DNA of 64,000 nt from Flavobacterium enshiense DK69 (GCF_000498495.1 NZ_AVCS01000006.1:186001-250000), one strand, 5' to 3'; shown: positions 29,107 through 39,310, counted from the stretch's first letter. Notes: generated from the letters alone by a model not told the origin. Program-made: numbers and translations.

Positions 29107-30720
29107 TTATTGCTTTAAATTAAAGTCTTCGTCCATAAACCAATTCTCATGAAGACCAATTTCTTTAGGATAATAAATCACTTCTTCTGCCTGGCGTTTT
29201 TCAAGGAAACTTCCCGTTGTCCATTCTCCGTCTTTGTTGTCGTCGTAGATTACGCGAAGGGTGTAATTCTGTGGTTCTAAGGATTCGAAATTCAGAACGG
29301 TTTCTTTTTCAGAATACATGGAAGCGATTACGGTTTCCTTAGCGTTTAATAATTCGATAATAATTGGGAATCGCTTTACGTTTTGAAGGTTGACTTTTAT
29401 ATTTCCGTATTCGGATAAGTTTTTTGTGCTTACGGAAAACTGAAGCGGGCCATTTTCCTTACCGTAAAAATCTTTTACGGCGCCCGGCAGTAAACGGATG
29501 TTGTATTTCTGGTTTTCTTCTTTCTTAAATTCAAGGGCGATTTCCTGCTCCATTTCTTTGTATTCCGCTTTGAAAGGAACGCTGGTCGAATCTTTTTTGG
29601 TTAGCACTATTTTAGAAGCATCCATTTTGGATAGTGGTAAGGTGGTTGTCAATGTAAAAACCTCCCTGAAATGCAGCGTTCCCATTTGTTTGGGATTTAT
29701 GCTCAAAGTGTCGACTGCTTTCATTTCTTTGATTCTGGATGTAAATGTTTTGGCGTAATTGCCATTGGTTACATCTACATGAACGGAATCCATTTTTATT
29801 TTCGGGATCCAGATCTGCAGTGAATCCTTTCCTGTAAAACGGGTAAGTTTGGAAGGAATTGTTTCGCGTCCATTTCTAACAGTTACTTTTGTATTTCTTG
29901 GGTTTCCTTCAAATCCCATCAATAATCGGTTGCTGCTGGCTTGTGACGGCTTTAATGCTTTAAAAGGCTGGTTTTCCTTGAAGAGTTCAAGTTGGTACAA
30001 AGTGTCTGTAGGGAGTGTGATTTCCTGTTTCAGAAAACCAATTTTATCCTCTTTCGGGTCAAATTTATAGTTGTTGTTTTTGTCTTTCAGCGCTATTAGA
30101 TGGTATTTTCCGGCTTTGATGTTTTCCAGTGCATAGGCTTTTAGACTATCCAGCGTATTGGTAACGTAATGGGGTTGTTTTTTATAAACTGTTGAATCTT
30201 TAAATGTTTCGGCATCGTAAAGCATTACGCTTACAAAGTTGTCCGGTTTTTTTGAATAGGCATCCTTAATTGTTCCGCCTAATTTTAGTGAATCTACATA
30301 GCTTCCTGTAGAAAAGACATATTTAAACTGCGAATAGGGATTTCCCTCGTTATTATCGGTAATACTTTGTCCAAAGTTGAAGCTATAAGTAGTGTTGGCC
30401 TGTAAAGTGTCCAGTATTTTTATGGTAATGAATTTACTGGCATTTCCCATCGGAACTATAATCGGAGGATTTTTCATGGGAGGGGAAATGATCAACTGTT
30501 TGTTGATGTCTTTTATTTTGATGTACTCGTCAAAGTTTATCTTGATAAAATCCCCTTTAAAGTTTGAGCTGAAATTTTTTGGCAAGCTGCTTACAATCTT
30601 TGGTGCAATAGTGTCTTTTCCTCCACCGGTAATTGTACCTCGTTTAGCACAACTGGTTACTATAATAGAAAGGAACACGACAAATAGTATATACTTTGAT
30701 TTTAACATCTTTAATTTCAT
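29107..30720 (-). CDS. Ig-like domain lipoprotein
   Basis: The 537-residue protein has a lipoprotein signal peptide ending IIVTSC (lipid-modified Cys near residue 24). An Ig-like BIG_5-type domain follows (IAPKIVSSLPKN, INFDEYI, TYSFNFGQSITDNNEG; about residues 35-145), then beta-rich segments. The middle has a carboxypeptidase-regulatory-like look (LGGTIKDAYSKKPDNFVSVMLYD). It should be attached to a membrane, probably the outer one. Function is unknown. Such proteins are widespread in Bacteroidota. Confidence 0.78.
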   Translation of the reverse strand: MKLKMLKSKYILFVVFLSIIVTSCAKRGTITGGGKDTIAPKIVSSLPKNFSSNFKGDFIKINFDEYIKIKDINKQLIISPPMKNPPIIVPMGNASKFITIKILDTLQANTTYSFNFGQSITDNNEGNPYSQFKYVFSTGSYVDSLKLGGTIKDAYSKKPDNFVSVMLYDAETFKDSTVYKKQPHYVTNTLDSLKAYALENIKAGKYHLIALKDKNNNYKFDPKEDKIGFLKQEITLPTDTLYQLELFKENQPFKALKPSQASSNRLLMGFEGNPRNTKVTVRNGRETIPSKLTRFTGKDSLQIWIPKIKMDSVHVDVTNGNYAKTFTSRIKEMKAVDTLSINPKQMGTLHFREVFTLTTTLPLSKMDASKIVLTKKDSTSVPFKAEYKEMEQEIALEFKKEENQKYNIRLLPGAVKDFYGKENGPLQFSVSTKNLSEYGNIKVNLQNVKRFPIIIELLNAKETVIASMYSEKETVLNFESLEPQNYTLRVIYDDNKDGEWTTGSFLEKRQAEEVIYYPKEIGLHENWFMDEDFNLKQ

Positions 30721-30775
30721 TTAACAGCACAAAATAACGATTATATTTAGAGGAAATGAAATGTTTTCCGTAAAA

Positions 30776-31480
30776 TTATGAATGTGAAAAGGCGATGGTA
30801 ACAATGCTTATTTTGGTGCCCGGTATTTCTAAAAGGGCTTTTCCACAAGCTTCCAACGTCGCTCCGCTGGTAATTACGTCATCGACTAAAAGGAAATGTT
30901 TTCCATGTTCTTTTTCTGAAAATTTTGCCTCAAACAATGTGGGGTTTATTTCGGTTCTGCCCAGCAGGTTCTTTTTTGTCTGTGTTTTGGAATACAATTT
31001 TCGGATCAGTATGCTGTCGTTATAAGGAATGGAAAGTCCAGCTGCCAAGGTTGTGCCAAAAAGAGTTACCTGATTATAGCCTCTTTCCTTCAACCTTTTT
31101 TTGTGCAACGGAACAGGAATTACAACGTCAAATTCTTCGAATGAATTGATTTCTTTCAATTGACTGCAATAAAGTGTTCCGAGCAATGCTCCCACATCTT
31201 CCGCCCCTTTGTATTTCAGATTATGTATGAGCTGCTGGACAATACCTTTTTTGTGAAAATAAACAACTGATGAGGCGTGTTCTACCGGGAGTCTTCCATA
31301 GAATTTTTTAAATGTTTCATTGTTCTTTACTAAATAATGGTTGGTAAAAGGCAAATCGTGCCGGCATTTTGAACAGAGAAGGTTTTCATTTGTTAACAAA
31401 AAGGAGTTGCATCCGTTACAAATCTTTGGAAAAAGGAGGTTAATCAGGTTTTTTATCATTTCATCGATTTTTTTGTTCAA
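30776..31480 (-). CDS. comF: ComF family phosphoribosyltransferase-like protein
   Basis: The 234-residue protein has an N-terminal four-cysteine zinc site (CNGC and CSKC near residues 18-38) and a C-terminal phosphoribosyltransferase motif FLLVDDVITSGATLEACG. ComF proteins assist uptake of DNA in naturally competent bacteria, and homologues are widespread in others. It is divergent from the next gene, with only about 40 bases between start codons. An internal Met eight residues in is an alternative start. Confidence 0.88.
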   Translation of the reverse strand: MNKKIDEMIKNLINLLFPKICNGCNSFLLTNENLLCSKCRHDLPFTNHYLVKNNETFKKFYGRLPVEHASSVVYFHKKGIVQQLIHNLKYKGAEDVGALLGTLYCSQLKEINSFEEFDVVIPVPLHKKRLKERGYNQVTLFGTTLAAGLSIPYNDSILIRKLYSKTQTKKNLLGRTEINPTLFEAKFSEKEHGKHFLLVDDVITSGATLEACGKALLEIPGTKISIVTIAFSHS

Positions 31481-31522
31481 ATATTTAAGAAATTGTTAAA
31501 TTCGCCATTATCACTTTATAAA

Positions 31523-32197
31523 ATGCCACATAATAAATTACTATACTTGACCACTTTCGGTGTTGGGTTTCTTGCAGTAGGATTAATAACGGTTTCTTTC
31601 AAATTGTACGATTTTTCCTTAAAAAATAAGGAGCTCAAAGATAAAATTTCTTTAGAAAAATCAATCCATCAAAATCAGATTTCCGAAATTTTAAAGCGGT
31701 ACGATTCCGTAAATGAAAAATATTCCAATAACGTATCGGATGTGAAAGTGTCTGCGTCCCCTAAAAGCGTTAGCATTTCTGCTGAGAAAAACAACAAGGT
31801 TGTTGTTAAAACCAATCCTGAAATACTCGTGAAAAAGTTGTCTGCTGTGAATGTCAGTGCACGTGGTGTTCGGATAATTTCAAATGATGTTGTGGAGACG
31901 ACTGTGTCTTCAAAAATCGATCAGGTGCGTGTTCGTTTTACTTTGGAGGAAAATAAGGATGTCAAGCCAGGAAACAAGACAATTTTTATTCAGGTGGTCA
32001 ATCCTAAAAATCGATTGTTAACACTGAAAGGAGGGGGCGAAACCCAATTGGTTAAAGAAATTTATTACGACAGGCTGAACACGGATGCCTGTGTGTTTAT
32101 TGATCTCTATCAGTACCAACTGATAGTCGGAGATTATAAAATCAGGCTGATCAATGAAGGTCAAATTATCGGGACCGCTAATTTCAGAGTCAATTAA
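31523..32197 (+). CDS. Membrane-anchored protein of unknown function
   Basis: From the ATG at 31523 the protein has 224 residues; a TTG at 31493 would add ten residues but the ATG places the membrane segment (about 6-28) properly at the N-terminus. A short coiled-coil-like stretch (about 35-70) is followed by a Ser-Lys-rich linker and a beta-rich C-terminal domain (about 115-224) with FTLEENKDVKPGNKTIFIQ. The topology suggests a periplasmic C-terminal domain. I do not recognise the family. Confidence 0.6.
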   Translation: MPHNKLLYLTTFGVGFLAVGLITVSFKLYDFSLKNKELKDKISLEKSIHQNQISEILKRYDSVNEKYSNNVSDVKVSASPKSVSISAEKNNKVVVKTNPEILVKKLSAVNVSARGVRIISNDVVETTVSSKIDQVRVRFTLEENKDVKPGNKTIFIQVVNPKNRLLTLKGGGETQLVKEIYYDRLNTDACVFIDLYQYQLIVGDYKIRLINEGQIIGTANFRVN

Positions 32198-32248
32198 AAT
32201 TCTTTCAAAAAGATAGTTTTCCGGCTATTTTTTCCCGACCTATTTTTA

Positions 32249-32256
32249 TACTTTTG
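32249..32256 (+). promoter_or_regulatory. -7 promoter box of glyS
   Basis: TACTTTTG matches TAnnTTTG exactly and ends 7 bases before the glyS ATG, so the leader would be only a few bases long. No clear -33 element is seen. Confidence 0.45.
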
Positions 32257-32263
32257 CGTCACT

Positions 32264-33805
32264 ATGGCAAAACAAGAAGACTTATTTAAGAATGTAGTTT
32301 CGCATGCAAAAGAGTACGGATTTATTTTTCCGTCAAGCGAAGTTTACGATGGTTTGAGCGCTGTATACGATTATGCTCAAAACGGAGTTGAATTAAAGAA
32401 AAACATCAGAGACTATTGGTGGAAATCAATGGTACAGATGCACGAAAATATCGTGGGGATCGACGCTGCGATTTTTATGCATCCTACCACATGGAAGGCT
32501 TCCGGACACGTGGATGCTTTCAATGATCCGTTGATCGACAATAAAGACTCTAAAAAAAGATACCGTGCCGATGTTTTAATTGAGGATTATGCCGAAAAAT
32601 TAAATCAAAAAGCACAAAAAGAAATTGAGAAAGCAAGAGCGCGTTATGGTGAGGCTTTCAACGAACAGGAATTCGTATCCACTAACACCCGTGTGGTGGA
32701 GTATCTTTCTAAAAAGAAAGAAATTCTGGAGCGTATGGCCCGTTCATTGGAAACCGAAAACCTAGCTGACGTAAAAGCGCTGATCGAAGAACTTGAAATT
32801 GCTGATCCGGATACTGGTTCTAAAAACTGGACAGATGTACGTCAGTTCAATTTGATGTTCGGAACTAAATTAGGTGCTTCTGCTGATTCGGCAATGGATT
32901 TATACCTTCGTCCGGAAACGGCTCAGGGTATTTTCGTAAACTTCCTGAACGTGCAAAAAACCGGTCGTATGAAAGTTCCGTTCGGAATCGCACAAACCGG
33001 AAAAGCGTTCCGTAACGAAATCGTAGCACGCCAGTTTATCTTCCGTATGCGTGAGTTCGAACAGATGGAAATGCAGTTCTTCGTTCGTCCGGGTGAAGAA
33101 ATGAAATATTACGAATACTGGAAAGAAACGCGTTTGAAATGGCATTTGTCGCTTGGGTTGGGTAAAGAAAATTACCGTTTCCACGATCACGAGAAATTAG
33201 CGCACTACGCTAATGCAGCAGCTGATATCGAATTCAACTTCCCGTTCGGATTCAAAGAATTGGAAGGAATTCATTCCCGTACCGATTTCGACTTAAAAGC
33301 CCACGAACAGCATTCGGGTAAAAAAATGCAGTATTTCGATACCGAATTAAACCAAAACTATACGCCTTATGTGGTAGAAACTTCGGTTGGTTTGGACAGA
33401 ATGTTCCTGGCAGTTTTCTCTAACTCTTTGAAAGAAGAAACATTGGAAGACGGTTCTACAAGAACAGTATTGCGTTTGCCTTCGGTATTGGCACCAACCA
33501 AAGCGGCCGTTTTACCATTGGTGAAAAAAGACGGTTTACCGGAAGTGGCAAGACAAATCATCGAAGATTTGAAATGGGATTTCAATGTGGCTTATGACGA
33601 AAAAGACGCGGTTGGTCGTCGTTACAGAAGACAGGATGCATTAGGTACTCCTTTCTGTATTACGGTGGATCATCAGACGTTGGAAGATCAAACAGTTACG
33701 ATCCGTCACAGAGATTCGATGCAACAAGACCGAGTGAAAATCGAAGAGTTACGCGGAATCATTAATAAAGAAGTTTCCATGAGAAACTGGTTGATGAAGA
33801 TGTAA
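32264..33805 (+). CDS. glyS: Glycine-tRNA ligase (alpha2 type)
   Basis: This 513-residue class II aminoacyl-tRNA synthetase charges tRNA-Gly. It is the homodimeric form also found in archaea, eukaryotes and several bacterial phyla. Motif 2 is seen in GIAQTGKAFRNEI and motif 3 in ETSVGLDRMFLAVF; the C-terminal anticodon-binding domain includes VLPLVKKDGLPEVARQI and RYRRQDALGTPFCIT. A bidirectional terminator separates it from convergent thiL. Confidence 0.95.
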   Translation: MAKQEDLFKNVVSHAKEYGFIFPSSEVYDGLSAVYDYAQNGVELKKNIRDYWWKSMVQMHENIVGIDAAIFMHPTTWKASGHVDAFNDPLIDNKDSKKRYRADVLIEDYAEKLNQKAQKEIEKARARYGEAFNEQEFVSTNTRVVEYLSKKKEILERMARSLETENLADVKALIEELEIADPDTGSKNWTDVRQFNLMFGTKLGASADSAMDLYLRPETAQGIFVNFLNVQKTGRMKVPFGIAQTGKAFRNEIVARQFIFRMREFEQMEMQFFVRPGEEMKYYEYWKETRLKWHLSLGLGKENYRFHDHEKLAHYANAAADIEFNFPFGFKELEGIHSRTDFDLKAHEQHSGKKMQYFDTELNQNYTPYVVETSVGLDRMFLAVFSNSLKEETLEDGSTRTVLRLPSVLAPTKAAVLPLVKKDGLPEVARQIIEDLKWDFNVAYDEKDAVGRRYRRQDALGTPFCITVDHQTLEDQTVTIRHRDSMQQDRVKIEELRGIINKEVSMRNWLMKM

Positions 33806-33820
33806 TCTTACTTTTATATA

Positions 33821-33852
33821 AAAAAAGGCTTTCCGTTCGGAAAGCCTTTTTT
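33821..33852. terminator. Bidirectional terminator between glyS and thiL
   Basis: GGCTTTCC (33827-33834) pairs with GGAAAGCC (33839-33846), flanked by A and T runs that make it work in both directions. It sits between two convergent stop codons. Confidence 0.92.
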
Positions 33853-34904
33853 TATTTTTCTTCACTCATGGCATCCCAGCCTCTTGCTTTCAATTCGATT
33901 TTAGTATTGGCTCTGGTTACCAAATGAATGCCTTCACTTTCCTGCGTCATGTGACCAATAACCGTAAAATTCGGATTGCCCTTCAGCTTGTCGTAATCTT
34001 CCATTTTGATGGTAAACAGTAATTCGTAATCTTCACCGCCGTTTATGGCAACTGTGGTGCTGTCGATATTGAATTCCTCACACACATTTATCAGTTGCGG
34101 ATCTAATGGTAATTTTTCTTCAAATACATTACAGCCTACATTTGACTGTTTGCACAAATGCATAATCTCCGAAGACAATCCATCGGAAATATCAATCATG
34201 GAAGTCGGTTTTATTTCCAGTTTTTCTAAAATTTCGCGGACGTCTACGCGCGCTTCCGGCTTCAATTGACGTTCGATCAGATAAGTGTATTCGTCCAAAT
34301 CAGGTTGGTTGTTTGGATTAACCAAAAAGACTTGTTTTTCTCTTTCCAAAACCTGTAATCCCATGTATGCCGCGCCTATATCACCAGTAACGACCAATAA
34401 ATCTTTTTCGCCTGCACCGTTTCTATAAACGATTTCGTCTTCATTGGCTTCTCCGATAGCGGTAATCGAAAGAATAAGTCCTTTTTGGGATGAAGTAGTA
34501 TCGCCGCCAATCACATCAATTCCATAAGTTTTTGAGGCAATCGCAATTCCCGAAAACAGCTCTTCTAAAGCTTCTAATGGGAAACGATTCGAAACAGCAA
34601 TGGAAACAGTAATTTGGGTTGCTTTGGCATTCATCGCACAGATGTCGGAAACATTGACAGCAACCGCTTTATATCCCAAATGTTTCAGGGGCATGTAGGA
34701 CAAATCAAAATGCACGCCCTCAATCAGCAGATCGGTAGAGACGATGGTTTTCTTGTCTTTGAAATCTAAAACAGCGGCATCATCACCGATTCCTGTTATG
34801 GTAGATTGCTGCGTAATTTCAAACTGTTTGGTTAAATGGTCTATCAGGCCGAATTCGCCCAATTGTGCGATACTGGTTCGTTGTTGGTTTTTATCTTCAA
34901 TCAT
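33852..34904 (-). CDS. thiL: Thiamine-monophosphate kinase
   Basis: ThiL phosphorylates thiamine monophosphate to the active diphosphate. The 350-residue protein has the N-terminal metal/ATP segment GIGDDAAVLDF, VSTDLLIEGVHFDL, the conserved VIGGDTTSS, TGDIGAAYMGL and DISDGLSSEI. All fit the PurM-like ThiL family. It is transcribed toward glyS and preceded by the lepA terminator, so it is a single-gene unit. Confidence 0.94.
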   Translation of the reverse strand: MIEDKNQQRTSIAQLGEFGLIDHLTKQFEITQQSTITGIGDDAAVLDFKDKKTIVSTDLLIEGVHFDLSYMPLKHLGYKAVAVNVSDICAMNAKATQITVSIAVSNRFPLEALEELFSGIAIASKTYGIDVIGGDTTSSQKGLILSITAIGEANEDEIVYRNGAGEKDLLVVTGDIGAAYMGLQVLEREKQVFLVNPNNQPDLDEYTYLIERQLKPEARVDVREILEKLEIKPTSMIDISDGLSSEIMHLCKQSNVGCNVFEEKLPLDPQLINVCEEFNIDSTTVAINGGEDYELLFTIKMEDYDKLKGNPNFTVIGHMTQESEGIHLVTRANTKIELKARGWDAMSEEK

Positions 34905-34953
34905 TTTTTAGGGTCTAAGTTTCAGAGGGACAAAGGTACAAAGTTTAAAAACA

Positions 34954-34983
34954 AAAAACCCGACTACTTTCGCAATCGGGTTT
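34954..34983 (-). terminator. Terminator of lepA
   Basis: In the leftward direction AAACCCGA and TCGGGTTT form the stem, with a T run after it. It begins about 20 bases after the lepA stop codon. Confidence 0.82.
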
Positions 34984-35002
34984 ACTATTAAAAAGGGAAT
35001 AA

Positions 35003-36799
35003 TTAATCGTTCAATTTCAATACGGCCATAAATGCTTCTTGCGGAATCTCTACGTTTCCAACCTGACGCATACGTTTTTTACCTTTTTTCTGTTTTTCCA
35101 ACAATTTACGTTTACGGGAAATATCCCCTCCGTAACATTTTGCGGTAACGTCTTTACGTAAGGCTTTGATGGTTTCTCTGGCGATGATTTTCGCTCCGAT
35201 GGCAGCCTGAATCGGAATGTCAAACTGTTGTCTCGGAATCAGTTCACGCAGTTTCTCACACATTTTTTTACCGATATTATACGCATTGTCTTCGTGAATC
35301 AACGCCGAAAGCGCATCAACCGAATTCGCATTTAAAAGTACATCTAGTTTTACTAATTTCGATGTACGCATTCCAATAGGATGATAATCAAAAGAAGCAT
35401 ATCCTTTGGAAACCGTTTTCAATCGGTCGTAGAAGTCAAATACGATTTCCGCCAATGGCATATCGAAATTCAATTCCACACGTTCTGTGGTCAGATACGT
35501 TTGGTTGGTAATCAGTCCGCGTTTTTCGATACACAAACTCATTACGTTTCCTACGAAATCCGCTTTGGTAATGATGGTGGCTTTGATAAATGGTTCCTCT
35601 ACACGGTCCAATTTTGATGGCTCCGGTAAGTCGGAAGGGTTGTTAACAATGATGGCAGTTTCCGGATCTTTTTTGGTATACGCCAAATACGATACGTTGG
35701 GAACCGTCGTGATTACAGTCATGTCGAATTCACGTTCCAAACGCTCCTGGATGATTTCCATGTGCAGCATTCCTAAGAATCCGCATCGGAAACCGAAACC
35801 TAACGCTGCCGAACTCTCCGCTGCAAATACCAACGAGGCATCGTTTAGTTGCAGTTTCTCCATCGACGCACGCAAATCCTCATAATCCTCTGTGTCTACC
35901 GGGTAAATCCCGGCAAATACCATCGGTTTTACGTCTTCGAAACCATGAATCATGTTGGTTGTTGGGGTTTTTGCATCCGTAATGGTGTCCCCAACTTTTA
36001 CTTCTTTCGCTTCTTTAATACCCGAGATCAGGTATCCTACATCTCCGGTGGAAACCACGTCTTTCGGAACCTGATTTAGTTTCAGCGTACCGATTTCATC
36101 GGCAAAATATTCATTGCCCGTAGCCATGAATTTGATTTTTTGACCTTTGCGGATTTCTCCGTTTTTCACACGGAAAATAACCTCAATCCCTCTAAACGGA
36201 TTGTAAACCGAGTCGAAAATCAATGCCTGAAGAGGTTCCTCTTTATTGCCTTTCGGAGCCGGGATCTTTTCGATGATAGCTGCCAAAATGTTCTCCACAC
36301 CAAAACCGGTTTTTCCCGAAGCGTGGATAATGTCTTCCAATTTACAACCCAACAAGTCAATGATATCGTCGCTTACCTCTTCCGGGTTGGCACTTGGTAA
36401 ATCTACTTTGTTCAGTACCGGGATAATTTCCAGGTCGTTTTCCAAAGCCAAATACAGGTTGGAAATCGTTTGCGCCTGAATACTCTGTGCAGCGTCCACG
36501 ATCAAAAGCGCGCCTTCACATGCGGCAATCGAACGGGAAACCTCATACGAGAAATCCACGTGTCCGGGAGTGTCAATCAGGTTCAGGATATATTGTTCGC
36601 CTTTATAGGTGTATTCCATCTGGATGGCGTGACTTTTAATAGTAATCCCGCGCTCACGCTCCAAGTCCATGTTGTCCAACAATTGTGCTTTTTCCTCACG
36701 TGCCGTAACGGTCTGTGTGGCGCCAAGCAAACGGTCGGCCAGGGTGCTTTTCCCGTGGTCAATATGTGCAATAATGCAGAAGTTTCTAATATGCTTCAT
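35003..36799 (-). CDS. lepA: Elongation factor 4 (LepA)
   Basis: LepA is a ribosome-associated GTPase related to EF-G. The 598-residue length is normal. G motifs are AHIDHGKST (residues 11-19), [17 protein letters not shown] and NKVDLP. The LepA-specific C-terminal domain includes [28 protein letters not shown] -7 box lies just upstream on the same strand. Confidence 0.97.
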   Translation of the reverse strand: MKHIRNFCIIAHIDHGKSTLADRLLGATQTVTAREEKAQLLDNMDLERERGITIKSHAIQMEYTYKGEQYILNLIDTPGHVDFSYEVSRSIAACEGALLIVDAAQSIQAQTISNLYLALENDLEIIPVLNKVDLPSANPEEVSDDIIDLLGCKLEDIIHASGKTGFGVENILAAIIEKIPAPKGNKEEPLQALIFDSVYNPFRGIEVIFRVKNGEIRKGQKIKFMATGNEYFADEIGTLKLNQVPKDVVSTGDVGYLISGIKEAKEVKVGDTITDAKTPTTNMIHGFEDVKPMVFAGIYPVDTEDYEDLRASMEKLQLNDASLVFAAESSAALGFGFRCGFLGMLHMEIIQERLEREFDMTVITTVPNVSYLAYTKKDPETAIIVNNPSDLPEPSKLDRVEEPFIKATIITKADFVGNVMSLCIEKRGLITNQTYLTTERVELNFDMPLAEIVFDFYDRLKTVSKGYASFDYHPIGMRTSKLVKLDVLLNANSVDALSALIHEDNAYNIGKKMCEKLRELIPRQQFDIPIQAAIGAKIIARETIKALRKDVTAKCYGGDISRKRKLLEKQKKGKKRMRQVGNVEIPQEAFMAVLKLND

Positions 36800-36812
36800 C
36801 TTCGTTCTTTGT

Positions 36813-36820
36813 CAAAATTA
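36813..36820 (-). promoter_or_regulatory. -7 promoter box of lepA
   Basis: The minus strand reads TAATTTTG, an exact TAnnTTTG match, 13 bases before the lepA ATG. A standard -33 element at the right distance is not clear because the hairpin element at 36826-36910 begins there. Confidence 0.45.
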
Positions 36821-36825
36821 TTTTG

Positions 36826-36910
36826 GCGTTCCCACAAGGGCCGGGCTTTTCGTTCCAATCTTTTGTTTTTAAAGAAAAAACAAAAGGATTTCCACTGCAA
36901 TCCCTAACGC
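36826..36910. repeat. Complex hairpin element A (REP-like)
   Basis: Three nested stems can be drawn: GCGTT (36826-36830) with AACGC (36906-36910), AGGG (36837-36840) with CCCT (36902-36905), and an 11-bp perfect stem CTTTTGTTTTT (36860-36870) with AAAAACAAAAG (36876-36886). The flanking words (GGCGTTCCC, GGGCCGGGC, and ATCCCTAACGC at the end) match an interspersed element I remember from flavobacterial intergenic regions. The rest of the 329-base space from lepA to the next stop codon holds no gene that I can see. Confidence 0.55.
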
Positions 36911-37128
36911 GCATCACGACTCATAAAGGTAGTGAATTAATCGGCAAATATAACGCAAAGATTTGATTTAAAAGGGGAGGTTAACAAATTCCGTTAAATT
37001 GAAATTTTTTGATTTCAAAAATGTAAGAATCAAGTAAAATTTGTCTTGAGCCCTTTTGAAAATAGTAATGCATGGAAAATAGATTTTGTTTTTGAAGAAA
37101 ATTCTGAAATTGTAGTGTGACAATAGCT

Positions 37129-38091
37129 TCACTTTTCGATTACTTCACTGTCTGGCTTTGCGGTATTGGGCAAAACGGTTACGTCTTTTTCCTTTTCGTA
37201 TTGTTCAATATAGACCGCATAATCTGACGGTTGAATTTTTGCACCCATATATTCAGCATATACCTTTGTGAATTCTGCGCCAAAATATAAAATAGCAGCG
37301 GTATAATACACCCAAACCAAAATTACGATTAAGGAACCTGCTGCGCCGTAAGCAGAGCCGGTGCTTGTTACATCGATATAAATACCAATTAAAAAGCGGC
37401 CCAGCATAAAAAGGCATGCGGTAAAAAATGCGCCGGATCTGACATCTTTCCAGGATATTTTTGCATCCGGAAGCACTTTGAAAATCACACCAAAAAGAGT
37501 GGTAATGACTGCAAAACTGACCAATATATCGATAATCCGAAAAATGATCAGAGTTACGCTCGGGAAATAATTTTTAAGCCATTCACTTAATGCCAATAAG
37601 GCCCCGTTTATAAGTAGTGAAACAATGAGCAAGAACCCAAGGCTGATAATTAGGGAAGAAGAAAGCAGCCTGTCTTTAATTAATTTTATCCAGCCTTTTT
37701 TTGGTTTTGCTTTTAATTTCCAAATCATATTGATGGAATCCTGGATTTCTACAAAAACGCTTGTTGCTCCAATCAGTAAAATAATACCGCTAACAACTAT
37801 AGCTGCATTTGTTTCCCCTGAGAGTTCCATATTTTTGATAATATCCTGAATTTGGGCCGCGGCTTCACTACCCATTAAACCGTTTATTTCTTTGAAAATC
37901 TCGCCTTGGACAGCGTCTCGTCCAAAGAAAATACCTGTTAGTGAAATTATTAATAGTAAAAGGGGCGCCAATGAAAAAATGGTATAATAGGAAAGCGATG
38001 CGCTAAGTTTTAATGCGCGGTCATCAATAAAACTTTGAAAAGTATCCTTCAGGATTCTGAAAACAATACCAATAGTGATTCTCTTTTCCAT
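37129..38091 (-). CDS. YihY/BrkB family inner membrane protein
   Basis: The 320-residue protein has about six membrane helices and the family pattern ALKLSASLSYYTIFSLAPLLL near the N-terminus and GSLIVILVWVYYTAAILYFGAEFT near residue 265. It was once called ribonuclease BN in error; its real role is unknown. The C-terminal tail is cytosolic-looking and variable. It is transcribed alone, between two intergenic spaces of over 200 bases. Confidence 0.85.
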   Translation of the reverse strand: MEKRITIGIVFRILKDTFQSFIDDRALKLSASLSYYTIFSLAPLLLLIISLTGIFFGRDAVQGEIFKEINGLMGSEAAAQIQDIIKNMELSGETNAAIVVSGIILLIGATSVFVEIQDSINMIWKLKAKPKKGWIKLIKDRLLSSSLIISLGFLLIVSLLINGALLALSEWLKNYFPSVTLIIFRIIDILVSFAVITTLFGVIFKVLPDAKISWKDVRSGAFFTACLFMLGRFLIGIYIDVTSTGSAYGAAGSLIVILVWVYYTAAILYFGAEFTKVYAEYMGAKIQPSDYAVYIEQYEKEKDVTVLPNTAKPDSEVIEK

Positions 38092-38276
38092 TTCCCGTTT
38101 TTAATAAAGTAATAAAGTGACGTCCAAAAGAAACTATTAAATTTAATAATTCTATTGTGAAGTTATGATTATATTTCTAACGAAGTTGTCCTTCCTGAAA
38201 ATCCTCGAACGAAGGTGTGAAACCATTAGTTTTCTGTTTGTTACGGCTTCTAACAATTAATTAAGGTTTAAATTCG

Positions 38277-38284
38277 TAATTTTG
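38277..38284 (+). promoter_or_regulatory. -7 promoter box of dus
   Basis: TAATTTTG matches TAnnTTTG exactly and ends 16 bases before the preferred ATG at 38301. No TTTG is present at the usual distance upstream. Confidence 0.45.
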
Positions 38285-38300
38285 CGCCAAATTGAAGAAG

Positions 38301-39293
38301 ATGGTTAAGATTGGCAACATAGAATTACCCGAATTTCCTTTGTTACTTGCGCCTATGGAAGACGTGAGCGACCCGCCGTTTCGTCGTTTGTGCAAACAGC
38401 ACGGCGCCGATCTGATGTACTCGGAATTTATTTCCAGTGAAGGATTGATCCGTGATGCTATGAAAAGCAAAAAGAAACTTGATATTTTCGATTACGAACG
38501 TCCGGTAGGTATTCAGATTTTTGGAGGAGATGAAGAAGCGATGGAAATGTCGGCCAAAATTGTCGATACCGTACAACCCGATTTAGTAGACATCAATTTT
38601 GGATGTCCGGTTAAAAAGGTAGTTTGTAAAGGTGCCGGTGCCGGAGTGTTGAAAGATGTGGATTTGATGGTGCGTTTAACCAAGGCGGTTATTAAAGGAA
38701 CGAATCTTCCGGTAACGGTAAAAACCCGTTTGGGTTGGGACCATGATTCCATCAATATCGATGAGGTGGCCGAGCGTTTGCAGGATGTGGGCGTACAGGC
38801 CTTAACCATTCATGCCCGTACGCGCGCCCAGATGTACAAAGGTCACTCGGATTGGTCGCACATCCAAAGGGTAAAGGAAAACCCTAGAATCACGATGCCT
38901 ATTTTTGGTAACGGGGATATCGATTCTCCCGAAAAAGCGTTGGAATACAAAAACAAATATGGTTTGGACGGAATGATGATCGGCCGCGCTGCCATCGGTT
39001 ACCCTTGGATTTTCGACGAAATCAAACATTACTTCAAAACAGGCGAATTATTGCCGCCTCCCGATATGGAAGCCCGTATTCAGGCAGCTCAAAATCACCT
39101 GACTTGGGCCATGGAATGGAAAGGCGAGCGTGTAGGTATCGTAGAAATGCGCCGTCATTACACTAATTATTTCAAAGGGATTCACAATTTTAAGGAATAC
39201 CGTCAACAGTTAGTAACCAATGACAGTGCTGACGAATTATTCAAGATTTTTGATGAAATCCGTGATGCCTTTTCGGATTATCAGATAGTATAG
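38301..39293 (+). CDS. dusB: tRNA-dihydrouridine synthase
   Basis: Dus enzymes reduce uridines in tRNA with FMN and NADPH. The start at 38301 gives MVKIGNIELPEFPLLLAPM, 330 residues; a TTG nine bases earlier is less likely. The FMN-binding barrel begins with LLLAPMEDVSDPPFRRL, and the catalytic Cys lies in NFGCPVKKVVCKGAGAG. TIHARTRAQMYKG and NGDIDSPEKA follow in order. Assignment to the DusB branch is by overall similarity and less sure than the family. Confidence 0.92.
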   Translation: MVKIGNIELPEFPLLLAPMEDVSDPPFRRLCKQHGADLMYSEFISSEGLIRDAMKSKKKLDIFDYERPVGIQIFGGDEEAMEMSAKIVDTVQPDLVDINFGCPVKKVVCKGAGAGVLKDVDLMVRLTKAVIKGTNLPVTVKTRLGWDHDSINIDEVAERLQDVGVQALTIHARTRAQMYKGHSDWSHIQRVKENPRITMPIFGNGDIDSPEKALEYKNKYGLDGMMIGRAAIGYPWIFDEIKHYFKTGELLPPPDMEARIQAAQNHLTWAMEWKGERVGIVEMRRHYTNYFKGIHNFKEYRQQLVTNDSADELFKIFDEIRDAFSDYQIV

Positions 39294-39310
39294 TAAATAA
39301 TTGAAATAGT

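Noticed and set aside
36470..36907. 145-residue rightward frame opposite the lepA start
   Set aside because: It overlaps conserved LepA GTPase motifs on the other strand and runs into the hairpin element; no family resemblance.
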